Below are positions 35,590-47,198 of a DNA stretch of 64,000 nt, piece after piece. Numbering within the stretch: position 1 is the first letter of the stretch; each line of letters starts with the position of its first letter. The notes below the pieces were generated by a model that saw only the letters and a program-made list of their open reading frames with translations, searched no databases and was not told the origin of the DNA. The DNA is from Cercis canadensis. Its lineage: Eukaryota > Streptophyta > Magnoliopsida > Fabales > Fabaceae. The position numbers and the translations under genes are program-made. The stretch is from NCBI GenBank assembly GCA_003255065.1, contig QAOA01002999.1, positions 416,622 through 480,621 on the forward strand, read 5' to 3'.

Positions 35590-35765
35590 AAAACAAAGTT
35601 TAGTAATTTGTGGTGGTTTAACCGGCGGCAATATCAAGGCAACCACCCCTAAACTAAAGAAATCTCCGGCGGTTACCTGAACCGCTGGCAAGGGAGAACT
35701 TAGTGGTGGCTACTGACAACCACCGCAAAATAACCGCTGCTAAAGATACACCTTTTTTAAAGTGG
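35590..35765. repeat. GC-rich inverted-phrase segment, possible CACTA-type remnant
   Basis: 'gtggtggtttaaccggcggcaa' and related inverted phrases ('accgctggc', 'caaccaccgc', 'accgctgctaaag') recur within about 170 bp of otherwise AT-rich DNA. Such GGCGGTT/AACCGCC subterminal repeats are typical of plant CACTA elements, but I see no clear CACTA ends. Confidence 0.35.
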
Positions 35766-35769
35766 AATG

Positions 35770-37297
35770 ACAAGAGAATGTTAAGTTGATCATATATATA
35801 AAATTTAAAAAACAATACTTATATGTATGAAATCAGATAGTTCAAATTAAAGTTTTAATATAGGAGGTTTCTTAGATATTTTTAGTATTTATGTAGTATG
35901 TCATACTACATAGAAATAATCAATAAATGAATGACATGTGTATAAATTAACTATTTTTAAATTTATTTAAAAAATTAAATAAATTATATTTTATATATAA
36001 TAAAATATAAAAATTATGTATGTTTGTCACGTCAGTGTAATATAACATACTTACGTAGTATCATAGAATCTCCGTTTAATATATATTTTGAGTGTACCTT
36101 TTTTTTTTTTTTTCTTTTTGTTTTGCTAAGGGAATCTACTTTTTCTGACAATATACTGGTTGTATAAACCTGCATTCAGATTTACACACACTACTTCACT
36201 TTGGTTTTGATGAAAGAAACTACTTTTCATTAGTGTTAAAAGTAGACTTTCTTGAATATTTTTGTTGTACTAGCAGGAAAAAGGGTTATTTTTTGGTATA
36301 TTAATAGTAGAGTCCAAACATTTTAATCAAGCAGCTCATTTTACATATTTTTTGTGATTCTTCATGAAAATTTTATTAATAATGATCTAGTTTATACCCA
36401 ATTTTCGTTTTATAAGAAACATCCACACACATTAATAACACATAATTAAATTAGAGGTATTATTTATTCATTCATGAGTTTATAACTCTATTTATGATAT
36501 TTTATAAGATTTATTTTATCTCATTATTTTAAATGAAAAATGAAATTTCAAACATAAAATAGCCTATACGAAAAAGTTTAACTAGTTTGAAAATATTGAA
36601 GTTTATTAAAAATAAAATAATGAAGTTTTAATATAAATATTTCACTTTTTACCGTTTGCATACCAAATAAGAACAACATAAAAGGAAAATGCCCTTTGCA
36701 GCACAAAACCACCTGTCTTTTGATATACCTGTTTTATATTTTATCCTTTTATCTGGTTATTAAAAAAGAAAGAAAAATACATAGTGAAACTCCTCAATTA
36801 AAGGATCCTATAAAACTGTCAACCGAACAAATGTTTCCTAAAAATGACGAAATAAATTGTCATAGTTCAACGGCAAACCATTTGTTGGGGAAAAGATCAA
36901 ACAATCTTTTAACTGCTGACCATAATTTGGGGACAAGTTCACCTCTTTGCCTCTTAACTCATTCTTTCTTTAGTGTCTCACTTTTCTGGTTGGATTTCTT
37001 TGAACCCAGAAAGAAATCTCATCAATTTTAATTGATTGCCTTTTCGTTCTTCAGCCAGATCCCAAACTCATTCCACATTCAATAGTTTCCCATTAAAAAT
37101 CCATTCTTAGCCTGTGTTTCTGTATTTGTTTTCATGGCATCAACTCAGATTTGCTCCATATATATATATATTTCTTCAATGAGGCTCTCTAATAAATATG
37201 TCAGTCCCGTTCAATTATCATTATGATCGCTAAAATGTGCCTCATTTGATAATTCCATTGTTGCATTGTGCCACATATTCAGATCAAAATAGGAAAG
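35770..37297. other. Intergenic and 5' leader region of the acidic membrane-protein gene
   Basis: AT-rich, no gene supported. 'ccacatattcag' (ending 37281) before 'atcaaaatagg' is a plausible splice acceptor, so the leader of the downstream gene may contain an intron. A short TA repeat lies at about 37160. Confidence 0.4.
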
Positions 37298-40200
37298 ATG
37301 GGTTTAAATTTGAAGGATATTCAACTTCGTTTATGCAAAGTGATTCAGGTCTCAATTGATACTAGTTACACATTTATTCAAACGCATCCACTGCTCTCGG
37401 GTGCTTCTTTAGTCTTATTCATCCTATATATATTCCTTAGTTATATTTATAGCTTTTTGGTATACTTGTCCCCATTTCTTTTCTGCACTGCCATTCTTAT
37501 TAGAGTCTTTTGGAGTTCTGAGCAAACCCAGCTCAGATATGTCAGAAGAGAGGAGATCAAAAAACGAGAGCAGAAAGGGAATGAACAAAGATATCCCAAG
37601 ATAACTAAGTATGAGAGACGTGACGTGGTTCTCGAAAAAAGGCATAAGTATTCATCACAACATGCATTAAGTAGAAGAAGAAATTTCAGAGAGAAGAGAT
37701 GGGATGTGGCAGGTGATATTGATGAAAAATCCAAGGCATTATCCACAGCTCGTAATAATAGAATTTCTCATAGTAGCACAGAGAAGAAAGAATTCCATTC
37801 TTCTAGGAAAGGAGAGGGTTCTTCAGCTTCTGCGGGAAATTTTGGCTTACGTTCTGAACCTTCAATGAGGGACCTGGTGGAGGCTGGTTTGGCTGAAAGA
37901 AATAGCAGATTTGATGGTGTTGGTGCTTCTGGGTTATACACTGAAAACATGGAGGATGGAGATGATGAAGATGAAGAAGAAGCACAAGAGTATAGGAATA
38001 AAGCTGTAGAATGGACAGAAGATGATCAGAAAAACCTAATGGATCTAGGGATTTCAGAGATGGAAAGGAACAGAAGGTTGGAGAGTCTCATAGCAAGAAG
38101 AAGAGCAAGAAAACTATTAAAGTTGCAGATTGAGAATGGTCTCATTGATATTAAAAACGTTACTCCAAATCAACTAGCACCTCTTTTTATTTCCCCAAAA
38201 AACCCTTTTGATTCTCCAAAGGATTTTGATCACATTGATGGCTTAGAAATGCCTGGTTCTGCCCCATCTGTTTTACCACCATCACGAAACCCATTTGACC
38301 TTCCCTATGATCCTTCTGAAGAGAAACCCATCCTCAGTGGAGACAGTTTCGATCAAGAATTCGCAGCAGGTCACCTGAAGGACTTGACATATTGCAGGCA
38401 TGAGAGCTTCAGTTTAGGCCCCTCTTTCCCTGTAGAATCCAAACAAGACCAAGGAGACAGAGAGGCCTACCCCTTTTTTAATGGGAGGAAGGCTTCAGAT
38501 AAGCTGGGATACCCAAGATTCAGAAGGTTTCCAGGTAACACCTTCTTTCTCCTCCCTCATCCTTCTTCTTCCTCTTGTGTCTCTCTTTCTAACTATCCTT
38601 TTAGAAAGTCTAGTTAAACATCATTAATTCGTTGTCTTGAATTGTCATATTAAAGTGATTAAAATCCGTTTAACATATTTTGTGTTAAAATATTGATAAA
38701 GACTGGTAAATTTTAAGGAAGTAATTTATAATATGTTTTGTGTTAAAGATTACTTTATTTATGAATTTGTACTCCCATACCAAACTTACTATTGAAGTAA
38801 TATTTGCCAATGAACCTGAATAAATATTATTTTTCTCTTACAGATAAGGGAAACCATGACTGGCTAATTGAACAATTGTTCTCCAAAGGAGGTCACCGGA
38901 TGCCACCTTCAGGTGCTAAACATGAAAAAGGTGAGAGTGAAGTTAAACCTCCCAATCCTCTAAGAAACAAAGAGGTAACAAAGTATGAAGTGGGTAGAGA
39001 AAATAAAAAAGAAATTGCTGAGATGAAAAAAGGAGGGGAGGAGAATGCTCTTGTAACAAAGTCCAAGCTAGAGGATAGAAGTGAGCCAGACTTAATGAAA
39101 AACAGCAATTATGGGTTTGCTGAGATTGGACAACAGATCTCAAATGTTGAAAAAGGTGGAGTTTCCGAGAAGCTAGAATCAAGAGTTCATAGTCTTCATT
39201 CCAATTACCTGAATTATCCAACACCTAATAGCACTACTATGCATGAACCTGTCTTTGACTCCTTTCAATCTCCACTTGTTAAGAACCACGAAAATGTATA
39301 TTATGCCGAAAAACGCCTCTCTCATACCCCAACATGTTCTATAGCTTCTGACCTACAAGTGGAGGTTTCAGAGATTGGTTCAGTTGATGAAACCAATACA
39401 ACCACGGATGGAGAATCCGCAGTATATGATGGGGACATTGACAAAGACATTATTACTTCTGGTAGTGAAGATATGGGGGGAGCCTCATTCAATTCAAGAG
39501 CAGTACATGGACTTGTTGAGGAGGATATTACGGATATGGGATTTGCAGAAGTAGTAAAGAACCTGAAGGATGCTTCACACATTCTTTCAGAACAAATAGA
39601 TGAAGCCAATGCAGCTGATGTTAGTTCTGGAGAGACTCCAACTTATGGAATAAACTTTGGTAACATTTTTGGGAATGTAAAGAAAGAAGCTGTGGTGGAA
39701 ATAGAAGAACCGCAGTCTTTGAATTCTTCAGATGTGTCATCACCTCAAAAGCAGCTAATGGATAGTTCTGTGGATCATCCACTTCATGAAACACATTCAG
39801 AAAATCCGGTGAGTCATTTTGGTGCTGTTATGCAATAAGTTGTCAGTAAGCTTAATAATCAGACACCTTAAGTTTTGACTGCTCCAAGCAGGCATTTATT
39901 TGCAAGGGAAGGGTAATATTTTGTGACTTCATGCATGCATGAACAAATTATTGTACTCTATTTCTCCAAGTGCCATTTTATGATTTTTACTTCATTTGAT
40001 CAATGTGAACACATGAATACCCTTTTTCATTTTTAAAACATTTTATTGTGCAATAGGAATGGGCTTACCCATCAGAGAATTTGACAAATGAGGCAAAAGT
40101 TGTCAATGATGTAAATGATTCAGAAGCTATTGAGAATGATGATACAGAGAACTTACAAAGCATTGAAGATCCTGGTACATCAAATGTGCAGCAAGAATTA

Positions 40201-43192
40201 GTTGATGAAGTTTCTGTCAACTCCAGTTCCTCAATTTCACCGCGGTCCGTATTACCAGAGAATACCCTGACAGATCAAATTTCCTCATCTGCTTTTGATC
40301 ACCTAATACATGCAGATGTTCCACAATCTGACACAGAGGACATGACACTATCAACTTCAAATGGTGAACTTCCACCTGAAGCCATACCTCAAAATATGCA
40401 ATCTTTCATGAAAGATTCAACTGTTCAATCACATGATGGTGTCTTAAGTAATTCTCAGGTTTGAATTCTGGTAGCAAATTATTAATTCTTTATTTCTATG
40501 TTATGAAATAAAATGAATCTCTGGCACATCAGAGCTTCAATATTATTTTAAGTCAGAAAGGAAGATTATAAGAATTCGAATGCTATCTGCTTCATTTTGA
40601 TTTTTTATTCATATTGCAGCAAAATTTTCATTTGGGTATTTCTTTTACAGTTAACAGTACTAAGGGTGTGCTTAATTTATTGGGGTAGTGGAAAATGGGA
40701 AAATGGGACATTTGAAATATAAATCAATTATTTACTTTCTTAAAATAGGAGAAATGATGGATGGTTTAACATGAGATGTAGTTTATTTTATTTTTCATCT
40801 TTTCTACCAAGTATTACAGACTGAAAATCAAAACCTTTTCCTTTTCATGCACTCCCACCAAGAATTCATACATGTGTAGACAATATTTGTACTATCATTC
40901 AAATTTTATGTACTGTGCTGATTGTCTTTTAATGAAATATATCAGACGTCTGCCAAAGCATCACTGCTGTATAATAAAAATAATACATCGATTTACAATT
41001 GTTCCATATCCTGGACAGGAAGCTTCTTTCCCTTCAGAAATGGCTGATGATGCCAGCATCTCAAACACATTTAGCGAACCCATTTTTGATAAACCAAAAA
41101 TGGCTGTTGATCCTAGCACTGCAAACATATTGAGTAAATCTGTGTTTGATGATGTAGAGGAAAACAACATCTCAGAGATTCCCCCAAATAAGGTACAATA
41201 TGAGACATTGTCATGCTAATTGGTATCATTCTTCCTTAGATATCTCTCTAGTTATTTTTAGTTATGATGTCACCAAATCGGTTGATGAGCTATACCTGCA
41301 CAAGGCGGACATGTGAACTAAGACCGGATTGGGAATCAACCCTGATAGTTGAGTCAGAATCAAGTGAGGCATATTCAATTTTCAATCAGTTTTTATGTCT
41401 GAATGAATACCTTATTTATAAGCTAGTTCAAGAGCACAATGATAAATATGAAGACAATAGGGCCTATTAACCTTGTAGGGCCTCATTGTGGATCACATAC
41501 TGCTTGGACTCTAGTTTTAACAATATTGTGCCTAATATTTTGGATGTCTAGGTGTTAAAGTTACATGTGTTATTCCACAATCCACATTATCGTACATTAT
41601 AATATAAAGCATTCATATTGGTTTAGTTTATGTCCTTTACTATTTCTTTATATATTGGACATTATCCAAACATGACCACACTTCTAACAATTTTCACCAA
41701 AGAACAAAGACAAATTTTAATGCATTAACTTATTATTTGTGACTGAGTAGGAGACAGCTGATTCTCCAGAGAATTCCATTGAAGAAACAAACATCTTTGA
41801 CAAGGTAAATGATGTAATAGTCAATGATAAGGAGGGCAAAGTGAAATTAAAGTCTGATGAGAACAATGAAGACAAATCTACTTCAGTAATTAGACAGGAT
41901 GCTGGTGTAGAAAGCCCTAGACTAGCTGAGATGACAACATTGGAGGATATTGATGAGAGATCAAGGGAACTAGTTGACAATAAAGCAACAATTGAGCATT
42001 CAAAAATGACTCAGGAGAATGATAATTCAACAACCACAGAAGACACCAAAATGTCTGGATCAGTTACTAAGGATGAAACAATTCTGTACCATGGAAATCA
42101 TGTTGATGATGCTGAAGCTGATGTTGAAGCCAAGCAAGGTGTTCAAGTTGATTTCTCAAATCTGACAGAACATGAAGAAGTTTACAATCCAGAAAAACCA
42201 GAAGCTAAAACAGATAGTATAAACATCCCTACTATAGAAGAGGTTAGTGATTGCCACTATCAGTACATCATACATAACCTCTATGTTTCTAAGGAATCGT
42301 TGACAAAGAAATATAAGATATTCTAATAGATTTAACAATATTTTTACATCTTTCTTGCAACATTGGACAGGTACCATCTAATTCTCTGATATTAGAATCA
42401 TCCTTAGAAGTTCCCAAAGTGAATATTGAAAATGAATCCCGATCAGTGAGACAAGAGGCTACTGTGGAACCCTTTATCAATGCTCAAGTAACCAGTTCAA
42501 GTTCTGCTGAAGATATTGAAGGAAAGCATGATGAATTGAATAAGAATGAAGCCAGAATTTCACCTGGGTCAGAAGTGGAAAGTAATAAGTTAAGCAAAGT
42601 GGCACATACTGAACAGCCTGAAGAATTGGCTCAACTTGATGATGTCAATCAACCAACAGGAGAGAAGCCAAATGATAGGTCAGAAGAAATGAGATATTCA
42701 CAAAATGAATCAAAGGAATTGGTTGAAGCTGATATAGAGAAGGATGAAATGGCAAGTGATAGTATCACTAAGGACTTGCCGCAACCAATAATCACTGAAG
42801 TTTCCAATTTAAATTCTGCTGAAGATACTGAAGGAAAACCTAATGAAATGAACAAGAAAGAAGCCATTAAAGGAGAACTGGAAAAGCATGAAGCCATGGT
42901 TTCATCCGGATCAGTAGGGGAAGGTGACAAGATGAGCAACATAGCACATACTGGTGAGCCTGATGAATTGGTTCAGCTTGAGAACGTTAACTTGCCAAAA
43001 CCAGTTAAGGCGAATGATAGATCAGAAGGAGAAGGGTATGTTCAAAGTGAGTCAAAGAAGTTGGTTGAAGATGACAAGGAGAAGGAGAAACTGGCAACTG
43101 GTGACATCAATAAGGACTCGCCACAACCAACGGCAACTTCACCAATAATTTTCAACGCAGAAACAAACAAGGGCCATGCAGAGTCTTCATGA
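37298..43192 (+). CDS. Large acidic membrane-anchored plant protein of unknown function (six exons, about 1363 aa)
   Basis: Exons 37298-38534, 38844-39808, 40057-40458, 41019-41192, 41751-42242 and 42371-43192 join with GT-AG junctions and no stop. The start is ATG 37298 (MGLNLKDIQLRL); the reading frame is open a little upstream but the next candidate is GTG. Residues about 27-66 form two hydrophobic segments (SGASLVLFILYIFLSYIYSF, YLSPFLFCTAILIRVFW). A basic region follows, then an acidic stretch, the conserved block WTEDDQKNLMDLGISEMERN and RRRARK, and two NPFD motifs (KNPFDSP, RNPFDLPYD). The remainder is Glu/Asp/Ser-rich and probably disordered, ending with a roughly 104-residue internal repeat. 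I recognise it as a plant-specific family often labelled dentin-sialophosphoprotein-like for composition only; function is unknown. Confidence 0.86.
42503..43140 (+). repeat. In-frame tandem repeat (about 312 bp) in the last exon of the acidic protein gene
   Basis: Translation from SAEDIEGKHDELNKNEA (42503) is repeated from SAEDTEGKPNEMNKKEA (42815); both copies continue with SNKLSKVAHTEQPEEL/DKMSNIAHTGEPDEL, then KPNDRSE/KANDRSE, ESKELVEAD/ESKKLVEDD and ITKDLPQP/INKDSPQP. The second copy has a small extra insert. Confidence 0.85.
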
Positions 43193-44846
43193 AATGTTGC
43201 ACCCTGGCACGTGTTAAAGTCCACTATTCCTTGGAGTTGTACACCATGGAAACTTGTTAACAAATATCATTAAGGCTGAACATGCAAAAATTATAAGACT
43301 AACATAGAGCTGCACATACACTAACCAATTTTACTGGATGAATGCTTTCGTTAGCTTCCCTAGAACTTCAGAAGGTTATTCTATCAATTACATGAGGCTC
43401 ATATTCTCCATTCAGAAAGTCAGACACAGAAAAGAACATAAAGTTTTTTTCTTTCAGATGTAGATCAGATTCCTTTTATCTGCCACCCAGATATCTGAAG
43501 TGTCACTTCTTAAGGTCTTCTAATAGTCCATATTTTTCTTTAATGAAAGGATGAGAAGATCATGCTTTCATCATTTTTTCATGTTCCATAGGAAGAGTTT
43601 ATCCGAACAAAGACAACAATCAGGTCTACTCTTTGTTGTCTATGCAGCCCATCCTCAACCCCACCCCAAAAAGAAAAAAAACATAAACCAAAAAGAGAAA
43701 TCACACTTCTTATCTCCTTTCAGTCTGTTTATGGGGAATAATACAATGTATATTTTTATCTTTGGTTATCATGTGTAAAATATGTAATTATTTGAATTAA
43801 GTATATAATTATTATGTTTAAGATGTATCAATTACGAATATAATAACCACATAACTAGAACATATTTTTATAATTTTATAGGTATGTCACACACTACAAA
43901 AAAAAGTAAGTACTTAAGTTGATAGGCATCCACTAATTATAGTGCCCTTGCCTCAAAGCTAAAATAATATATCTAACTCCTAAAATAATTTACATCAAAT
44001 GTTTATATCACCCCGTCAACTACCCCATTCAATTTATTAAAATATAAAAAGAAAATTACATGGGTACCATTTTTGCTACAATAAAAAAGGGTTAATTTTG
44101 TTTAAAAGGGTAACTGAAAAAGTCATTCATCACAACAAAGTCAACCAAATTTATGTAATCGAGTAATATAGAGTATCATACAGATATAGTGTTTTTTTTT
44201 TCTTCCATGTACAAGACAAGAAACCAAAAAATACTATAACTTAGCGAAAGGAACAAAAACAGTGTCAGCTAAAAGCCCACGAGGATTAGGTTAATTGGTA
44301 ACATCCAGCGGTGTCGACCAAAAGATTTTTGGTTTGAATTATGTTGGTTGTTGGTAGACATCTACTAATTATAAGGTATCTTTCTTTACAACTAGAACAA
44401 CCTATTTTCCTCCTAAATTTTTCATTTGTTGTTGAGGTGTTTTTTATTTAATTTTGGCCTAGCCCATATTAAAGCCCCATATCACTTATGTCTAATGGGT
44501 ACTAGGTATAAGACTTATATAAATATATAGCTATAGTTATGTAAAAAATAATAGTGTGAGAAAACCTACGTGTAATGGGAATTTGGGTATGAGTGAGACT
44601 ACTCTTACAATTTATTGCTTGATTTCGTTTACCCTACACAAAATACATAAAGGGAAATTATTACAAGCACCAAGTTTACATCTGTACAATAATTGACCTT
44701 GTGGTAGATATGCTTCAAAGAAATTCTACTCTTTTTTTACTCTTGTTTTTTTTTTTTTTGCCAATTTGAATTATCATCTATGCAGTCCGTCTCATTTTCA
44801 ACCTATAACTGTATCTCAAGCCAACATAAACCCTTGTCTAAGGGTA
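43193..44846. other. Intergenic region
   Basis: 3' flank of the acidic protein gene, then AT-rich DNA. At about 44278-44395, GAGGATTAGGTTAATTGGTAAC followed by TTTTTGGTTTGAATT looks like diverged polymerase III A and B boxes of a SINE; similar phrases ('catc.actaattata') occur at 43925 and 44365. No gene supported. Confidence 0.4.
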
Positions 44847-44851
44847 TCCAG

Positions 44852-45998
44852 TGTTGGCCCCACAACTTTCAAATCTAATTTTGATGATAACAAATGGTCT
44901 TACTTTGACTAACCTTACGTCTATGCTTAAGTGTTTATTTAGAATAGGTTAGCAAGAAGTCTTAGAGAACCAGTTCTTCATCTCAAGAACTGGTTTCGGC
45001 AAAGAAGGAACTCGTTCTTACCATTTATTGTCTGACAAATATTTACTAATGTGGACGAGGACCTATGCTGAATTAAGAAGACCCATGAAAGTTCTCATTT
45101 TTGTCAAGAAGTTTCCTATACAAAGAAAGGAAATTTCCTCCTATGGGTGCCGTTGAGGAGATCCATGATTTAATGCATAAAGTAAGAATTGTTTATTTCT
45201 AAAAATCAAAAGAGATAAAGCAAGTGGAATTCATTTGCTTGATTTGGTGAGAACTGTCCTTGATGAAGCGGTTACCCAAGTCTTCACGTGGGTTCTTTCT
45301 GCCTTACAAAGAAAATTTCTTCAAGACTTCAATAGTGAAGAATAGTAAGAGAAGAAAGAAGAAGAAAGATAAAGAGAGAATTTTCAGTGAGATAAGAGAA
45401 TGCTTCTTCTCCGAGTTTTATGTACTTAGTTTCTTCTCTTCATTTTCTTCCTCAAGTGCAATAATTGTAATACTTCTTTCTGTTGAGAGAGTGCTTTCAT
45501 ATGGGGATTTATCTTTGATAAAGGGAATTTGTATTCAGATTTCTATGGAGAAATCTAGGTGAGTGTATTTCTTCATCTTTGTTGGAAGATATGAGTTATT
45601 GGTTAGCTTGAAGTAAGAACCATAGATGTAAGTTTTGACAACTAAACTCAGATTTTAGTGAAACCTCAAAAAATTAAGAGAGTGAATATAGGCAATTTAG
45701 TCAAACCACTATAAATTCTTGTGTCAAACTTTTTCTCTTTATTTTCTTTAATTCTGAGCTTATTTACATCTATGATATTTATGTTTGTCTCTGTGATTAA
45801 TGCATGATATTTTGATGAGTTATTATTTTTGAGTTTTTGAGTTTCATTCAGTTCCTATGTTTTGCTTTTTCCTTTATTTATATTGAAGAACTAGTTCTTA
45901 GTTTCAAAACTAGTTCTTATGCTAAACTGAATTCTGATTTAGAAGCAAAAGTTTTACAACTCCTATTCACCCTCTAGAAGTAGTTTCTGCAACCTTGA
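44852..45998. mobile_element. Solo LTR, SIRE-like Copia, 1147 bp
   Basis: Begins TGTTGGCCCCACAAC and is flanked by the 5-bp repeat TCCAG (44847-44851 and 45999-46003). It contains phrases typical of SIRE/Maximus LTRs, such as repeated AACTGGTTC/GAACCAGTTC motifs and CCTCCTATGGGTGCCGTTG, and ends with 'ctattcaccctctagaag...' shortly before the duplication. The terminal dinucleotide reads GA rather than CA. No internal retrotransposon genes are attached, so it is a solo LTR left by recombination. Confidence 0.72.
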
Positions 45999-46003
45999 TC
46001 CAG

Positions 46004-47198
46004 TTGGGTCCTAATGTTAGTGGAGATACCAATACCAATTTGTCTTCTTCTCTGACGAACAAGGCCACCAATGCCGATGTAATGGTTGAAATGCAAATGT
46101 TTAATTGCAAATCATTTATCTCAACGGGCTAAACTGTTCAATAATTTTCTAGGTGTAAAATTAAATACATTTTGTGGTGTTGCATAGCACTCATATCCAA
46201 TATAGTTTTCTTCAGACCTTTCATCTTTCTTTTTCAATATTAATGTCATCCTATCTAGTATCTACTTGTTTATTTTTTTTTTCGTCATTTAACTACCTCA
46301 TTCAATTGATGAAGATAGAAAAAGAAAATTATCAATTTTTTTCTTTTTGTTGTTGTACGATGGGGTTCGAATCTCTCACCTCTTAGCAATCTACCTAGCT
46401 GGTTGGAAAGAATTTTTCTTTTTTCTTTCTTTTGGGAAAAGACTTTGAGGTGCTTAAAGGTAGCAAAATGACATACAAAATTACAAAAATACTTTTTAAG
46501 ATATGTGATTATTATGTTCATATATATATTTATTATGTGTAAAATATATGATTATTGTATTTAAGTATATAACATTCATATTTAAATATAGATAAAATAA
46601 TAATTTCACATATAAATAAAATAATTACAAGTGCAGTCAATGAAAGCAGTTCATATTACTTCGTTTATAAAACTTAAGTTCAAATCTCATTTTGAGTAGT
46701 TCCTCTTTAATAGGCTTTAGAATGGAGTAGCATCTCCTCGTCCTAAACTTTAGTTTACTGAAAAACAAAAAGCATGTCATTTCACCTGACTTCAACTACT
46801 TTTAAGGAACATTCAAGTGGTTGAGTTGTTGGTATTTCGTCTAAGTGATATGGGTTTAAATCCTATTGAGTGTCCGTGTGATAAGATTTAGGAATTAGAT
46901 AGGTTACCCCAGCCTTCAATGGACAAAAAACCTAACTACCTCTGATTTTTTTCCCTTATTTTTTGGTTGCATCCAAATTATTTGGAGCAAGAATGTTAGC
47001 GAGGACTAGAGAGTAAGCACATGTGACTTACAAGTCCATAACCATCGTTTAAATGCTGAAGTCAACCAACTCTATCGTTAACTGCCTCTCATTCCCGCTA
47101 TAGTAAACTCTGAAGTCATTCTGTCCAGAGAAACGTTTCAGATATCTATAAGCTTGAACCCGTTTCACTTCTTCTGTTAAGCTCGTTTTGCCCACTCA
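46004..47198. other. Intergenic region upstream of GH3 copy A with a SINE-like sequence
   Basis: 46815-46935 has TGGTTGAGTTGTTGG and, about 30 bases later, GGGTTTAAATCCTA, spaced like polymerase III A and B boxes, and ends near an A-run (46925): a SINE candidate. On the minus strand a box-B-like GATTCGAACCCCAT occurs at 46360-46373. No gene supported. The last 80 bases are homologous to those before GH3 copy B. Confidence 0.45.

Noticed and set aside
36696-37031. 111-codon open frame before the acidic protein gene
   Set aside because: Non-ATG start, composition like intergenic DNA, no recognisable domain.
37268-37297. Ten-codon N-terminal extension of the acidic membrane protein
   Set aside because: It would start at GTG; the first ATG in frame is 37298 and a probable leader intron acceptor lies at 37281.
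45260-45562. 100-codon open frame
   Set aside because: Lies entirely in the solo LTR and has no similarity to retrotransposon proteins.
46350-46420. A tRNA gene on the minus strand
   Set aside because: A box-B-like GATTCGAACC is present but no cloverleaf stems or anticodon arm could be drawn; more likely a retroelement or SINE relic.
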